Position numbers and translations under genes: made by a program
Shown here: positions 29,375-37,754 of the stretch, in pieces
Layout of the letters: each line of letters begins with the position of its first letter
Numbering within the stretch: position 1 is the first letter of the stretch
Notes under the pieces: generated by a model
The model's input: only the letters and a program-made list of their open reading frames with translations
What the model was told of the DNA's origin: nothing
Databases searched by the model: none
From: Bog-756 sp035534835
GTDB taxonomy: Bacteria > Actinomycetota > Acidimicrobiia > Acidimicrobiales > RAAP-2
Direction: 5' to 3'
DNA: 46,359 bases
Assembly (NCBI GenBank): GCA_035534835.1
Contig: DATLRE010000027.1
Coordinates: 1 to 46,359 of the forward strand

Positions 29375-32287
29375 CTACGCGGGGAGGTCTGTCTGCGGGG
29401 TCGTCTGCGCCTGCTTGGCGAAGTCGACGTGCTCGGCGCTCACCGGCCGGGACATCAGGTACCCCTGGTACAGGTCGCAGCCGAGGGCCGCCACCCGCGC
29501 CAGCTGTGCGGGGGTCTCGACCCCCTCGGCCAGGACGACGAGCCCCAGCGCCTTGGAGAGCTGCACGATGGCGGCCACGATGGCCTCGTCGGTCTCCAGG
29601 ATGCCGAGGCCGTCCACGAAGGACTTGTCGATCTTCAGCACCTTGACCGGGAACCGCTTGAGCCGGGCCAGCGACGACTCGCCGGTCCCGAAGTCGTCGA
29701 TGGCCAGGCCCACGCCCATGTCGTGGATTCCGTTGAGTGCGTCGACCGTCTCGGAGGTCTCGCTCATCAGGAGGGACTCGGTCACCTCCAGCACGAGGGC
29801 CTCGGGCGGCAGCCCGGAGTCGGCCAGGGCCTCGGCGATCGAGTCGAGCAGGGTCGCGTCGCTCAGCTGGTGGACCGACAGGTTGACCGTGACGTAGGCG
29901 TCCGCCGCCCCCGGCACCTCGCGGCGCCAACGGGCCATGGTGAAGCACGCCTCGCGCAGGACCCATCGGCCCAGCGAGAAGATCAGGTGGGTCTCCTCGG
30001 CGAAGGGGATGAATTCCATCGGGCCGAGCAGGCCCCGTGTCGGGTGGTTCCACCGGACGAGCGCCTCGAGCGCCACGATCTTGCCGTTGGCCACCGAGGC
30101 GATGGGCTGGTAGTGGACCACGAGCTCGTCGTTCTCGATCGAATGGCGCAGGTCGTCGTAGATCTCGAGACGGGCGACCGAGTTCTCGCGGAGCGACTCG
30201 TCGAACACCTCGATGCGCGAGCGCCCGTTGTTCTTGGCCTTGAACATGGCGGTGTCGGCCTGCTGGAGGATGTCCTGGGCCGACTGGTCGCCCTGGACGA
30301 CATAGGCCACCCCGACGCTCGCCGTCACCACGACCGAGCGGCCGGTCGACAGCGTGAAGGGCGTCTCGGTCACCCGCGAGTACTCGGTGGCGAGTTCGAC
30401 GGCGTGGTCGAGGGAGCGGACGTTCGGGCACAGGACGACGAACTCGTCGCCCGAGAACCGGCTCACCACGTCGCCCTTGCGCGTCGCCGTCTTGAACCGC
30501 CGGGCCAGCTCCTTCAGGAGCTCGTCACCGCTGGTGTGGCCGAACGAGTCGTTGACGAGCTTGAAACGGTCGACGTCGATGAAGAGCACGGCCAGGTTGG
30601 TCTCGTGCTGCATCGAGATCATCAGCTCGCGCTCGAGTTCGTTGTTGAAGGCCTGACGGTTGCCGAGTCCGGTGAGCGAATCGTGGAAGGCCATCCACTG
30701 GAGCTGGGACTCGGCCTCCTTGCGGTCGGTCACGTCGGTGAAGGAGCAGACGACCATCGGCGTCTCGGTGCGGCTGGCCCCGGTGAGGAGGCGGGAGCTC
30801 ATCGACAGCCACTGGAAGCCGCCCGACCCGTCCGTGACGCCGATGACGACGCCGTCCGAGGGCTCACCGGTCATCTGCGTGCGTACGTGGGGGAACATCT
30901 CGCGTGTGAGCGGTTGGCCGTCCGCCGACGTGGCGATGGCGTCGCCGGTGAACATCCGGTGTCCGGAGTACCCGGTCAGCCGGCTGCCGAGGATGGTGGC
31001 CGCCGCCTGGTTGTGGGCGCTCATCTCCCCCGACTCGTCGAAGAGGATGATGCCCTCGCTGAGCGACGCGACCACCGCCTCGTAGCGTTCCTCGGCGGCG
31101 CGCCGACCGGCTTCGGCCCGGCGGGCGTCGGTGAGCTCCGTGCAGACCACGACCCACCCGGCCGGTTGGGTGTCGTCGTCGATCAACGGGTCGATGGCGA
31201 CGAGCACCTCCACCTCCGACCCGTCCTTGCGACGGTGCCGGCGCTGGCCCCGCTCGAGCACGGACGCGCTGTCGCTGCGGTTGGCACTGACCACGGCGCT
31301 GATCGACAGACCGGCCACCTCCGCCTCGGACCAGCCGTAGATGACCTGGGCCGCCTCGTTCCAGCTCTCGATCTTGCCGTCGGCGTCGATGCCGATGATG
31401 GCGTCGGACACCTGGGCGACCAGCATGGCCCGGTAGCGGTTGGCGGCCTCCGCCGCATGGCGCTCCGAGACGTCCCGCATGATCACCTGGTAGGCCGGCT
31501 GGCCCGCCCAGTGGGTACGGATGCTGGTGACCTCCACGACCACCGAGGTGCCGTCGGTCCGGAGGATCCTCGCCTCGCCGTGCTCGAAGAACTGCCCGTC
31601 CTCCTGCAGGGCGGCGATCCGCTCGATGGTGTCGCCGATGTCGTCGGGGTGGAGGAACTCGGTGATGAACCGGCCGTAGAGGTCCTTGGCGCTGTCCAGC
31701 TCCAGCCCGATCAGCCGGAACGCCGCACGGTTCCCGTAGACCAACCGTGCGTCCTGGTGCACGACGACGGCGTCGGGTGAGACCTCCGTCAACAGGCGGT
31801 AGCGGTCGACCAGGTCACCCAGCTCCCGTTCGAAGCGCTGGGTGTCGGTCACGTCGATGACGACCCCCACGTAGAAGTCCCCCTCGCGCCGTGTGGACCC
31901 CCCGCCACCCCCGCCGCCCACGGTGATGCGGGATGCACGGATCACCAGCTCGTGCGGATCCCCTTCGGGGGTGACCACGACCATCTGCAGGTTGTAGTGG
32001 GCGGCCGCGACCCCCGAGGAGAGCGGCGCCAGGATCGGTGCCAGGACGGCCGTCCCGAGGTCGACCGCAGTGAGCGGCCCCAGCGGGGGTGCGTGGACGG
32101 TGTACTCCGGCTCTCCCACCACCGGCGTGCCCGAACGGACCGAAAATCCGAGGGTGCCGGCGGAGTAGCCGAAGAGCTCCTCGAACGGGAACGACCAGGA
32201 CACCTCGTCGGCGGTGCGGTCGTAGACCCACGAGACGCTGCGCAGCCCGTCGATCGTGAACTGGACGTCCTCGGACAGTTCGAGCAT
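29375..32287 (-). CDS. PAS-GGDEF-EAL bifunctional c-di-GMP signalling protein
   Basis: A 970-residue soluble sensor protein. Residues about 1-150 form a PAS-like N-terminal domain interrupted by a poly-Gly linker. Three more PAS domains follow (about 160-280, 285-400, 410-530), marked by SPDAVVVHQ, SDAIIGIDADGKIESWNEAA and SEGIILFDESGEM. GGDEF (about 535-700): RFSGDEF, with Ser in the first position, which is allowed in active cyclases. EAL (about 715-955): EALVRW, VNLS, EVTES, IDDFGTG, KIDKSF and AEGVET are all intact, so it should be an active phosphodiesterase. No membrane helices. The ATG at 32287 was chosen; ATGs at 32362 and 32374 are alternatives, none with a good ribosome site. Confidence 0.93.
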   Translation of the reverse strand: MLELSEDVQFTIDGLRSVSWVYDRTADEVSWSFPFEELFGYSAGTLGFSVRSGTPVVGEPEYTVHAPPLGPLTAVDLGTAVLAPILAPLSSGVAAAHYNLQMVVVTPEGDPHELVIRASRITVGGGGGGGSTRREGDFYVGVVIDVTDTQRFERELGDLVDRYRLLTEVSPDAVVVHQDARLVYGNRAAFRLIGLELDSAKDLYGRFITEFLHPDDIGDTIERIAALQEDGQFFEHGEARILRTDGTSVVVEVTSIRTHWAGQPAYQVIMRDVSERHAAEAANRYRAMLVAQVSDAIIGIDADGKIESWNEAAQVIYGWSEAEVAGLSISAVVSANRSDSASVLERGQRRHRRKDGSEVEVLVAIDPLIDDDTQPAGWVVVCTELTDARRAEAGRRAAEERYEAVVASLSEGIILFDESGEMSAHNQAAATILGSRLTGYSGHRMFTGDAIATSADGQPLTREMFPHVRTQMTGEPSDGVVIGVTDGSGGFQWLSMSSRLLTGASRTETPMVVCSFTDVTDRKEAESQLQWMAFHDSLTGLGNRQAFNNELERELMISMQHETNLAVLFIDVDRFKLVNDSFGHTSGDELLKELARRFKTATRKGDVVSRFSGDEFVVLCPNVRSLDHAVELATEYSRVTETPFTLSTGRSVVVTASVGVAYVVQGDQSAQDILQQADTAMFKAKNNGRSRIEVFDESLRENSVARLEIYDDLRHSIENDELVVHYQPIASVANGKIVALEALVRWNHPTRGLLGPMEFIPFAEETHLIFSLGRWVLREACFTMARWRREVPGAADAYVTVNLSVHQLSDATLLDSIAEALADSGLPPEALVLEVTESLLMSETSETVDALNGIHDMGVGLAIDDFGTGESSLARLKRFPVKVLKIDKSFVDGLGILETDEAIVAAIVQLSKALGLVVLAEGVETPAQLARVAALGCDLYQGYLMSRPVSAEHVDFAKQAQTTPQTDLPA

Positions 32288-32457
32288 GGTCGCGGGACCG
32301 CGCTCGATCCGGTCGAACGAGAGCGTGGGGCGTTGACTCCCGAAGCCGCTAGCCGTAACCATATGCCGCACCATCGGCAGGCGGCTGGCGCAGCTTGAGC
32401 CTGAATCGGCCCTTCCGTGCCTGCTGTCGCGGCTCGGGAGGCGCCGCCAGGTGGGGT

Positions 32458-33669
32458 TCAGCTGTCGGGCTCGCCGATCACCACGACGGCGTTGTAGCCG
32501 CCCATCCCGATGGAGGACTTGACCATCGGACCCGGCACCCGGGGCGTGTGGCCGGATACGAGCCGGGGATGCCCCGGGGCCACCTGGCGGGGCGCCGGGA
32601 TGTACCCGGTCTGGAAGGCGTAGACGGTGGCCAGGACCTCGACGGCCGCAGCTGCCGCCTGGCAGTGGCCGGTGAGCGGCTTGACGGAGAAGATCCCCCG
32701 CGCCTGGGGGAACATCTCGTCGAGCACCCGGGCCTCGGCGGCGTCGCACTGTGCCGTTCCCGGCCCGTGGGCGTTGAGATAGGCCACGTCCGCCGGATCG
32801 ACCCCGGAGATCCGCATGGCGTCCTCGAAGCACCGGAAGATGTGCGTGAGGCTGGGCTCGATCGCCACGGCGCTGTAGCCGTCCATCGACATGCTCCCGC
32901 CGAGCATCGTGGCATACGAGCCACGGCTCTCCTTGGAGAGCACCATGGCGACGGCGGCCTCGCCGGCGACGAACCCACGGCTGCCCTCCTGGAAGGGTCG
33001 GCACGCCTCGAAGGGCGGCGTGTCCCCGACGGCCACGCCGACGTCGACGAAGCCCCGGAGGTCCTGACCCATCAGCGACAGGTCGGTGGCCAGGAGGAGG
33101 ACGTCGGTGGCCACGCCCGTGTCGATCCACGACTTGGCGGTGATCAGGCCGGCGTTGCCCGATGCGCACATGGCCGACACGCCCATGGTCGGCCCGTGGA
33201 AGTCGTTCTCCTTCATCACCATGGAGAGGACCGTCGACGGCATCATGTTGACCCACTGGCGCGCACGGACCCGCTTGCCCTCGGAGCGGTGGAAGTCCGC
33301 CCACATCTCGACGTCGCCGAGCACGAGGCTGTGCACGACGCCGACGACCGGACCGGGTCGCCAACCGCGCTGGCGGGCGTCGGTGATGGCCTCCCGTGCC
33401 GCGAAGCGGAGCGACCGCATGAACCGGCTCGGGCCGTCGCGCCGGTCACCTTCGGCGGCGATCGTGGCCAGGTACGACCCGTCGCCGTCGAGCTGGTCGG
33501 CGACGTGGGTCAACTTGACCGCACTCTCCCCGAGCATGAACCCGTCCCACATGTGCTTGGTGCCCCATCCGTAACCCGTGACGGCGCCCACACCGGTGAT
33601 GTTGACCGGCGCACCGCCTCCGGGCGTCCGCTGGAGGTCGGACGTGGATCGAGGGGACTGTCCCGACAT
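32458..33669 (-). CDS. Beta-ketoacyl synthase family protein (KAS, stand-alone)
   Basis: A 403-residue condensing enzyme. The C-H-H triad is present: Cys168 in SAMCASGNAG, His301 in LNAHGPGTAQCD and His335 in KPLTGHCQAAA, plus RGFVAGEAAVAMVL and the C-terminal SSIGMGGYNAVVVIG. It should condense an acyl thioester with a malonyl thioester. It is the FabF/FabB fold but diverged from housekeeping FabF, and there is no acyl carrier protein or reductase next to it. The ATG at 33669 follows GAGAGGAG at 7 bases, a strong start. It is downstream of the ipd operon, separated by 279 bases with its own promoter. The product is unknown. Confidence 0.88.
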   Translation of the reverse strand: MSGQSPRSTSDLQRTPGGGAPVNITGVGAVTGYGWGTKHMWDGFMLGESAVKLTHVADQLDGDGSYLATIAAEGDRRDGPSRFMRSLRFAAREAITDARQRGWRPGPVVGVVHSLVLGDVEMWADFHRSEGKRVRARQWVNMMPSTVLSMVMKENDFHGPTMGVSAMCASGNAGLITAKSWIDTGVATDVLLLATDLSLMGQDLRGFVDVGVAVGDTPPFEACRPFQEGSRGFVAGEAAVAMVLSKESRGSYATMLGGSMSMDGYSAVAIEPSLTHIFRCFEDAMRISGVDPADVAYLNAHGPGTAQCDAAEARVLDEMFPQARGIFSVKPLTGHCQAAAAAVEVLATVYAFQTGYIPAPRQVAPGHPRLVSGHTPRVPGPMVKSSIGMGGYNAVVVIGEPDS

Positions 33670-33799
33670 GGCAACTCCTCTCTTACAAGCGACACGATGG
33701 GGCGCATGCACGCTATCCGGAGCGACATGCCGACGGTTGGCGGGGTGTGGCGTGTGAACGGTGATGTGCGGGTCACTCCGACTCGTTGACCCGGCCGCG

Positions 33800-33828
33800 A
33801 TTATCGCCCAGTTGCCACTCCAGCACAA
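33800..33828 (-). promoter_or_regulatory. Probable sigma-70-type promoter of the ketoacyl synthase gene
   Basis: On the minus strand TTGTGC (33828-33823) and GATAAT (33805-33800; 5 of 6 match to TATAAT) are exactly 17 bases apart. Transcription would begin near 33793, giving a leader of about 124 bases to the ATG at 33669. Confidence 0.5.
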
Positions 33829-33858
33829 TGGGCAATCTTCCGCGGGTGCACATCGTGG

Positions 33859-33908
33859 CGCGCGATCGCGCGACTGCACCACGGAACGTGGTCCGATGCA
33901 CGCGTGCA
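33859..33908. other. Cluster of three perfect palindromes downstream of ipdC
   Basis: CGCGCGATCGCGCG (33859-33872), CCACG-GAA-CGTGG (33879-33891) and TGCACGCGTGCA (33897-33908) lie within 50 bases. They are 41-90 bases beyond the ipdC stop and 31-80 bases upstream of the ketoacyl synthase -35 box. They may act as a terminator for the ipd operon, as regulator sites for the synthase promoter, or both. Confidence 0.4.
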
Positions 33909-33948
33909 GTGCGCCGCGCTCAGCGCGCCGCGCCGGGCGCGCCGGGGA

Positions 33949-35040
33949 TCAGGACGCGGGAGGAGTCGGTGCCTCCGCGCGCGTCAACCGGGCTAGCACC
34001 GCGTCGGCCTCGCCCATGACCCGGGCGACGAGATCGGCCACCGTCGGGAGCTCGTCGATCTCCCCGACCACCTGGCCGGTCGGCAGCACGCCGACATCTG
34101 TGCGACCGTCGACGAGCGCCGCCTTGGTCATCATCGGCGCGTTCGCCGCCATGACGACCTGCGGCCAGGTGAGCTCGTTGCCCCGCTTGAGCGCGCGCCC
34201 TTCCTTCCACAGGTCCGTCAGCGAGGTCTTCGTCTCCTTGCGGAACGCGTGTGCGTTGGCCATCGCCCGCGGCAGGGCCCGGAGCCAGCCCGAACGTTCG
34301 AGGTGGTCGACCAGGTCGGTGCGGATCACCCGCTGCGGCGCGCCGTCGACCTTGGTCGACACGACCGTCCCGGTCACCGGCGTGCGCAGGTACAGCTGCT
34401 TGACCTCGTCCGGCACCCGGCTCTCGCGGGTGAGCAGGAACCGGGTCCCCATGGCGATGCCCGACGCGCCGTAGGCCAGGGCCGCCACCAGGCCACGCCC
34501 GTCGAAGAAGCCTCCGGCGGCGATCACCGCCACGCGGTCGCCGACTGCGTCCACCACCGCCGGGGCGAGCAGCGACGTGGGCACGGCGCCGGTGTGGCCG
34601 CCGCCTTCGCCGCCCTGGGCGATGACGGCGTCGACGCCCCACTCCGCAACCTTCTCGGCGTGGCGGCGCGCCCCGACGGTGGGCATGACGACCAGCCCGG
34701 CCGAACGGCAGCGGTCGACCAGGCCGGGGTTCGGGGCCTGGGCGAAGCTCGCCACCCGGACGCCGTTGTCGATCATCAGCGCGACCCGGTCGGCCACGTC
34801 GGCGACGTCGGTGCGCATGTTGACGCCGAAGGGCTCGTCGGTACGCGCCCGCACCTCGGCGATGGCTGCGGCCAGCTCGTCGAAGGTCATCGTCGCCGAG
34901 GCGAGGATGCCCAGCCCGCCGGCCTCGGCGGTGGCGGCCACGAGGCGCGGTCCGGCCACCCAGCCCATGCCGGTCTGGACGATGGGGTAGCGCACGCCGA
35001 CCAGGTCGCAGAAGGGCGTGTGCAGCGCCGGGTGGGTCAT
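33949..35040 (-). CDS. ipdC: IpdC-like FMN-dependent oxidoreductase (nitronate monooxygenase fold)
   Basis: A 363-residue TIM-barrel flavoprotein of the nitronate monooxygenase/2-nitropropane dioxygenase fold. Motifs: PIVQTGMGWVAGPRLVAATAEAGGLGIL at the N-terminus, AQGGEGGGHTG (FMN phosphate loop), AAGGFFDGRGL and GTRFLLTRES. In mycobacteria the gene immediately after ipdAB encodes IpdC, which acts on the steroid C/D-ring intermediate on the HIP pathway; the same order here supports this assignment over a true nitronate oxidase. The ATG at 35040 overlaps the ipdB stop (ATGA), so the two are translationally coupled. It is the last gene of the echA20-ipdABC run. Confidence 0.88.
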   Translation of the reverse strand: MTHPALHTPFCDLVGVRYPIVQTGMGWVAGPRLVAATAEAGGLGILASATMTFDELAAAIAEVRARTDEPFGVNMRTDVADVADRVALMIDNGVRVASFAQAPNPGLVDRCRSAGLVVMPTVGARRHAEKVAEWGVDAVIAQGGEGGGHTGAVPTSLLAPAVVDAVGDRVAVIAAGGFFDGRGLVAALAYGASGIAMGTRFLLTRESRVPDEVKQLYLRTPVTGTVVSTKVDGAPQRVIRTDLVDHLERSGWLRALPRAMANAHAFRKETKTSLTDLWKEGRALKRGNELTWPQVVMAANAPMMTKAALVDGRTDVGVLPTGQVVGEIDELPTVADLVARVMGEADAVLARLTRAEAPTPPAS

Positions 35041-35813
35041 GCCGGGACCTCGCGGTCGCGGGCGCCCGACGGGTCGAGCACCGTCCGGAGGAGCTCGAGC
35101 TCCTCCGGCGTCGGCATGCGGGTCTCGGGCACGTCGTCGGGGACAACGAGGGCGAACCCGGTCGCCGCTATGACGTCGTCGACGGTGACCCCGGGATGGA
35201 CCGACGCCAACCGCATGACCTTGTCGGGGGTGGCGAAGTCGAAGACGCCGAGGTTGGAGACGACGTAGCGGATCTCGTGGAACCGGGTCGCCGACGGTCC
35301 CGCCGCGGCGGCGCGCGCGTAGCCCACGCCGGACACGACGTCGACCTGCTCCACGAACGACCGGGGCGAGTGGTTGGGCACCCAGTAGCTCGTCGTGTGG
35401 TTGACGGTGTTGCCGGGCGCGCCGCGCACGCCGACCAGCTGCGCCCGGGGCCGCGCGTGGGGGCCGATGGCACTGATGTTCTGGTTGCCGGTGCGGTCGA
35501 TCTGCGACGCCATCATGATCAGGTTGCGCCGGCCGGACCACACCACGTCGAACACGCGGCGGTACGGCATGTGCGATTCGTAGACGAGCGACGACGGCCG
35601 GGCGCCGAGCGGAGGGGCACCGTCGACGAGCGCGGCGTCCCCGTCGGTCAGGACGAGGTCGGGGGCGAACGTGCGCCGGGCGAGCCGGGCCCCGAGTGCC
35701 GGAGCGGTGCCGAAGGCGCTCGCCATCACCTCGCCGTCGCCCCGGAACACCTCGGCGCACGCGACGGCGCAGTACTCGGCCCGGGTCACCCCGGTGTCGG
35801 TGGTATCGGTCAT
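35037..35813 (-). CDS. ipdB: CoA-transferase family subunit B, IpdB-like
   Basis: A 258-residue protein of the class I CoA-transferase fold. With IpdA it forms the ring-opening hydrolase IpdAB, which opens the last steroid ring of COCHEA-CoA in the HIP part of cholesterol catabolism. Key segments: EYCAVACAEVFRGDGEVMASAFG, NLIMMASQIDRTGNQNISAIG, QLVGVRGAPGNTVNHTTSYWVPNHSPRSF and RYVVSNLGVFDFATP. These match the IpdB type rather than housekeeping 3-oxoacid CoA-transferases, which carry a catalytic Glu not evident here. It overlaps both neighbours by ATGA junctions, giving a tightly coupled cassette. Confidence 0.9.
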   Translation of the reverse strand: MTDTTDTGVTRAEYCAVACAEVFRGDGEVMASAFGTAPALGARLARRTFAPDLVLTDGDAALVDGAPPLGARPSSLVYESHMPYRRVFDVVWSGRRNLIMMASQIDRTGNQNISAIGPHARPRAQLVGVRGAPGNTVNHTTSYWVPNHSPRSFVEQVDVVSGVGYARAAAAGPSATRFHEIRYVVSNLGVFDFATPDKVMRLASVHPGVTVDDVIAATGFALVVPDDVPETRMPTPEELELLRTVLDPSGARDREVPA

Positions 35814-36709
35814 GCGTCCTCCTTCGCGGCCCGGGCGACCTTGGCCGCGGCGCGCTCCCCGGCGGCCTCGCGGGTGGCGGCCTGGTAGCCGGCCTCGTCG
35901 ACGGCGAGGAACCGCTCGCGGAAGGCGGCCCATGCATCGGGGTCACCGGCGGCGGCGACGTACTCGCGCTGGAACCCCTCGTCGCGTCCGTAGTCGGGAA
36001 CGCACGCGGTGAAGTGCGCTCCGCCCGGGGTCTCGACGACGCCGTCGGTCAGCAGCCGGCTGATGCACATGGTCTGGATCGGCCCCTCTGCCGACAGCTG
36101 CTCCGTCGCCACCACGCGCTCGGTCGTGACGAAGCGCCGGTCCGCGGCGCCCAGGAACAGCTCGTCGAAGAAGGGGTCGGGACCGAGGATCTGGCCCGAC
36201 CCGGCGGCGTCGGCCCGGTTCACGTGCACCACCGCCGCATCCAGGCGGAGCGCGGGCATGGCCACCAGCTCCTCGCCGTCGTCGTAGGGGGACCGCACGG
36301 TGCGCAGCGTCGGGTTGACGGTGAGGACGTCGGAGCCGAGTCCCGACCGGGTGGGGAGGAAGGGGATCCGCTGCGAGGCGGCGAGCAGGCCGAGGTAGAA
36401 CATCCCCTCGTCCACCTCCATGGCCTCGACCGCTCCGGACTGCCGGGCCGCCTTGAAGTGGGGGTCGGTGGGGATCGAATCGAGGGTCACGAACCCGAAG
36501 ACCACCTTGGCCACCTTGCCCGCCGCGCACAGGAGTCCGACGTCGGGCCCCCCGTAGGACACGACGGTGAGGTCGCTCAGGTCGGAGCGCAGGATGGCCC
36601 GTACGGCGGCCATCGGCTTGCGCCGCGAGCCCCATCCGCCGATGCCGATGGTCATGCCGTCGGCCAGCTCACCCACGAGGTCGTCGAGGTCCATCCGCTT
36701 GTCAGCCAC
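35810..36709 (-). CDS. ipdA: CoA-transferase family subunit A, IpdA-like
   Basis: A 299-residue class I CoA-transferase-fold protein. It has GMTIGIGGWGSRRKPMA (CoA-binding glycine loop), VVSYGGPDVGLLCAAGKV and EVDEGMFYLGLLAASQRIPFLPTRSGLGSDVL. Glu98 and Glu101 in the last block are candidates for the catalytic Glu described for mycobacterial IpdA. The subunit pairs with IpdB to hydrolyse a ring C-C bond in steroid degradation. The stop overlaps the ipdB start by four bases. It starts 54 bases after echA20, so the four genes are likely cotranscribed. The Ala/Lys-rich C-terminal helix is normal for the group. Confidence 0.9.
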   Translation of the reverse strand: MADKRMDLDDLVGELADGMTIGIGGWGSRRKPMAAVRAILRSDLSDLTVVSYGGPDVGLLCAAGKVAKVVFGFVTLDSIPTDPHFKAARQSGAVEAMEVDEGMFYLGLLAASQRIPFLPTRSGLGSDVLTVNPTLRTVRSPYDDGEELVAMPALRLDAAVVHVNRADAAGSGQILGPDPFFDELFLGAADRRFVTTERVVATEQLSAEGPIQTMCISRLLTDGVVETPGGAHFTACVPDYGRDEGFQREYVAAAGDPDAWAAFRERFLAVDEAGYQAATREAAGERAAAKVARAAKEDA

Positions 36710-36763
36710 GGGGACGCCCTCCCCGGCCGACGGTGGTCGCGGGCCGGCGCGCGCGGGTCCCGG

Positions 36764-37522
36764 TCATCGGGACGTGTCCGCGTCGCGCTTCTCGACGAAG
36801 GCGGCGCGCTGCTCGTCGGCCACACCGGCCACGTGGAGCTCGTAGGTGAACCCCTGTTCGAGGCGGTAGCTCGCCCGGACGTCGACCGGGTCGATCCCGT
36901 TGAGGGACTCCTTGGCCCGGCGGATGATGGTCGGGCTCTTGGCGGCGATGTCCTCGGCGACCGCGTAGGCGGCGTCGACCAGCTCGTCGCGTGGGACCAC
37001 CCGCAGCACCGACCCGTAGTGGTGGAGCTCGGCCGCCGTGGCCGGCTGGGCCGTGTAGACCATCGACCGCATCCGGTGCTGGGGCACCAGCCGCGACAGG
37101 TGGGTGGCCGCACCGAGCGCCCCCCGGTCGACCTCGGGCAGCCCGAAGGTTGCGTCGTCCGAGGCCACCACGATGTCGGCGTTGCCGGCGAGGCCGACCC
37201 CGCCGCCGAGGCAGAATCCGTGGACGGCGGCGATGACCGGGACCTCGCACTCGTAGACGGCGGCGAAGGCGGCGAAGCAGCCACGGTTGGCGCCGATGAG
37301 CGCCTCGTCCCCCCGGGCCTGGATCTCCTTGATGTCGACGCCGGCGCAGAAGCCCCGACCCTCGGCGCGCAGGACCACGACGCGGTTGTCGGGGACCCGC
37401 CCGGCGGCGAGCACGGCGTCGGCGAGCCCGAACCAGCCGGCTACGTCGAGGGCGTTGACCGGCGGGTGGTCGATGACCACCTCGGCGATACCGGGGCGGT
37501 CCTGATGGGTGACGATGGGCAT
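36764..37522 (-). CDS. echA20: EchA20-like crotonase (steroid ring hydrolase)
   Basis: A 252-residue crotonase. In mycobacteria EchA20 opens one ring of 5-OH-HIC-CoA, just before IpdAB acts; the gene order echA20-ipdA-ipdB-ipdC is the same here. Segments such as FCAGVDIKEIQ and FGLPEVDRGALGAATHLSRLVPQ match EchA20 closely. The first canonical hydratase Glu is replaced (GGGVGLAGNAD), while the second is kept (GLPEVDRG), consistent with a hydrolase rather than a hydratase. The ATG at 37522 follows CCGGAG at 7 bases; an upstream frame of 25 Pro/Gly-rich residues was rejected. It is divergent from the SDR across a 232-base gap holding operator site 4. Confidence 0.9.
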   Translation of the reverse strand: MPIVTHQDRPGIAEVVIDHPPVNALDVAGWFGLADAVLAAGRVPDNRVVVLRAEGRGFCAGVDIKEIQARGDEALIGANRGCFAAFAAVYECEVPVIAAVHGFCLGGGVGLAGNADIVVASDDATFGLPEVDRGALGAATHLSRLVPQHRMRSMVYTAQPATAAELHHYGSVLRVVPRDELVDAAYAVAEDIAAKSPTIIRRAKESLNGIDPVDVRASYRLEQGFTYELHVAGVADEQRAAFVEKRDADTSR

Positions 37523-37687
37523 GTGGTGCTCCGGGGTCTGCGGCGGGGCCGGCCGCCCCCGCCCCGGCCCGGGGGCGGGAGGTGCGCGGCCCCGCACTCG
37601 GCGTACGGGTGACTGCGTGATGACTCGGGCACGGCGCCGACGTTCCCCGCTGCGGACGGGTCCCGGCGGTGTGCCGGGACCGACCGT

Positions 37688-37716
37688 TTCGGATCTGATG
37701 CCGTGTCAGGTAATAG
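37688..37716 (+). promoter_or_regulatory. Probable promoter of the SDR gene, with operator in its spacer
   Basis: TTCGGA (37688-37693) and TAATAG (37711-37716) are 17 bases apart. The 15-base operator palindrome fills the spacer almost exactly, a layout in which a bound repressor would block RNA polymerase. Transcription would begin near 37723, with about 32 bases before the GTG at 37755. Confidence 0.5.
37695..37709. promoter_or_regulatory. Operator palindrome site 4
   Basis: CTGAT-GCCGT-GTCAG has one mismatch to the CTGAC-N5-GTCAG palindrome and shares the flanking T (TCTGA). It lies in the shared region of the SDR and echA20-ipdABC units, 46 bases before the SDR start and 173 bases before echA20. 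Confidence 0.6.
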
Positions 37717-37754
37717 TGGTCTGGACAGTACCAGTCGGAGCCAGGGAGGCAGCA

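Noticed and set aside
32288..32457. A c-di-GMP riboswitch before the GGDEF-EAL gene
   Set aside because: The 170-base gap lacks the conserved GEMM core elements and shows no convincing stem arrangement.
33859..33872. GCGATCGC core as a HIP1-type or methylation element
   Set aside because: A single copy in the window; no recurrence to support a genome-wide element.
33761..34474. A 237-codon plus-strand open frame opposite ipdC
   Set aside because: No recognisable motifs, antisense to ipdC, and it has the Ser/Arg/Thr composition typical of shadow frames here.
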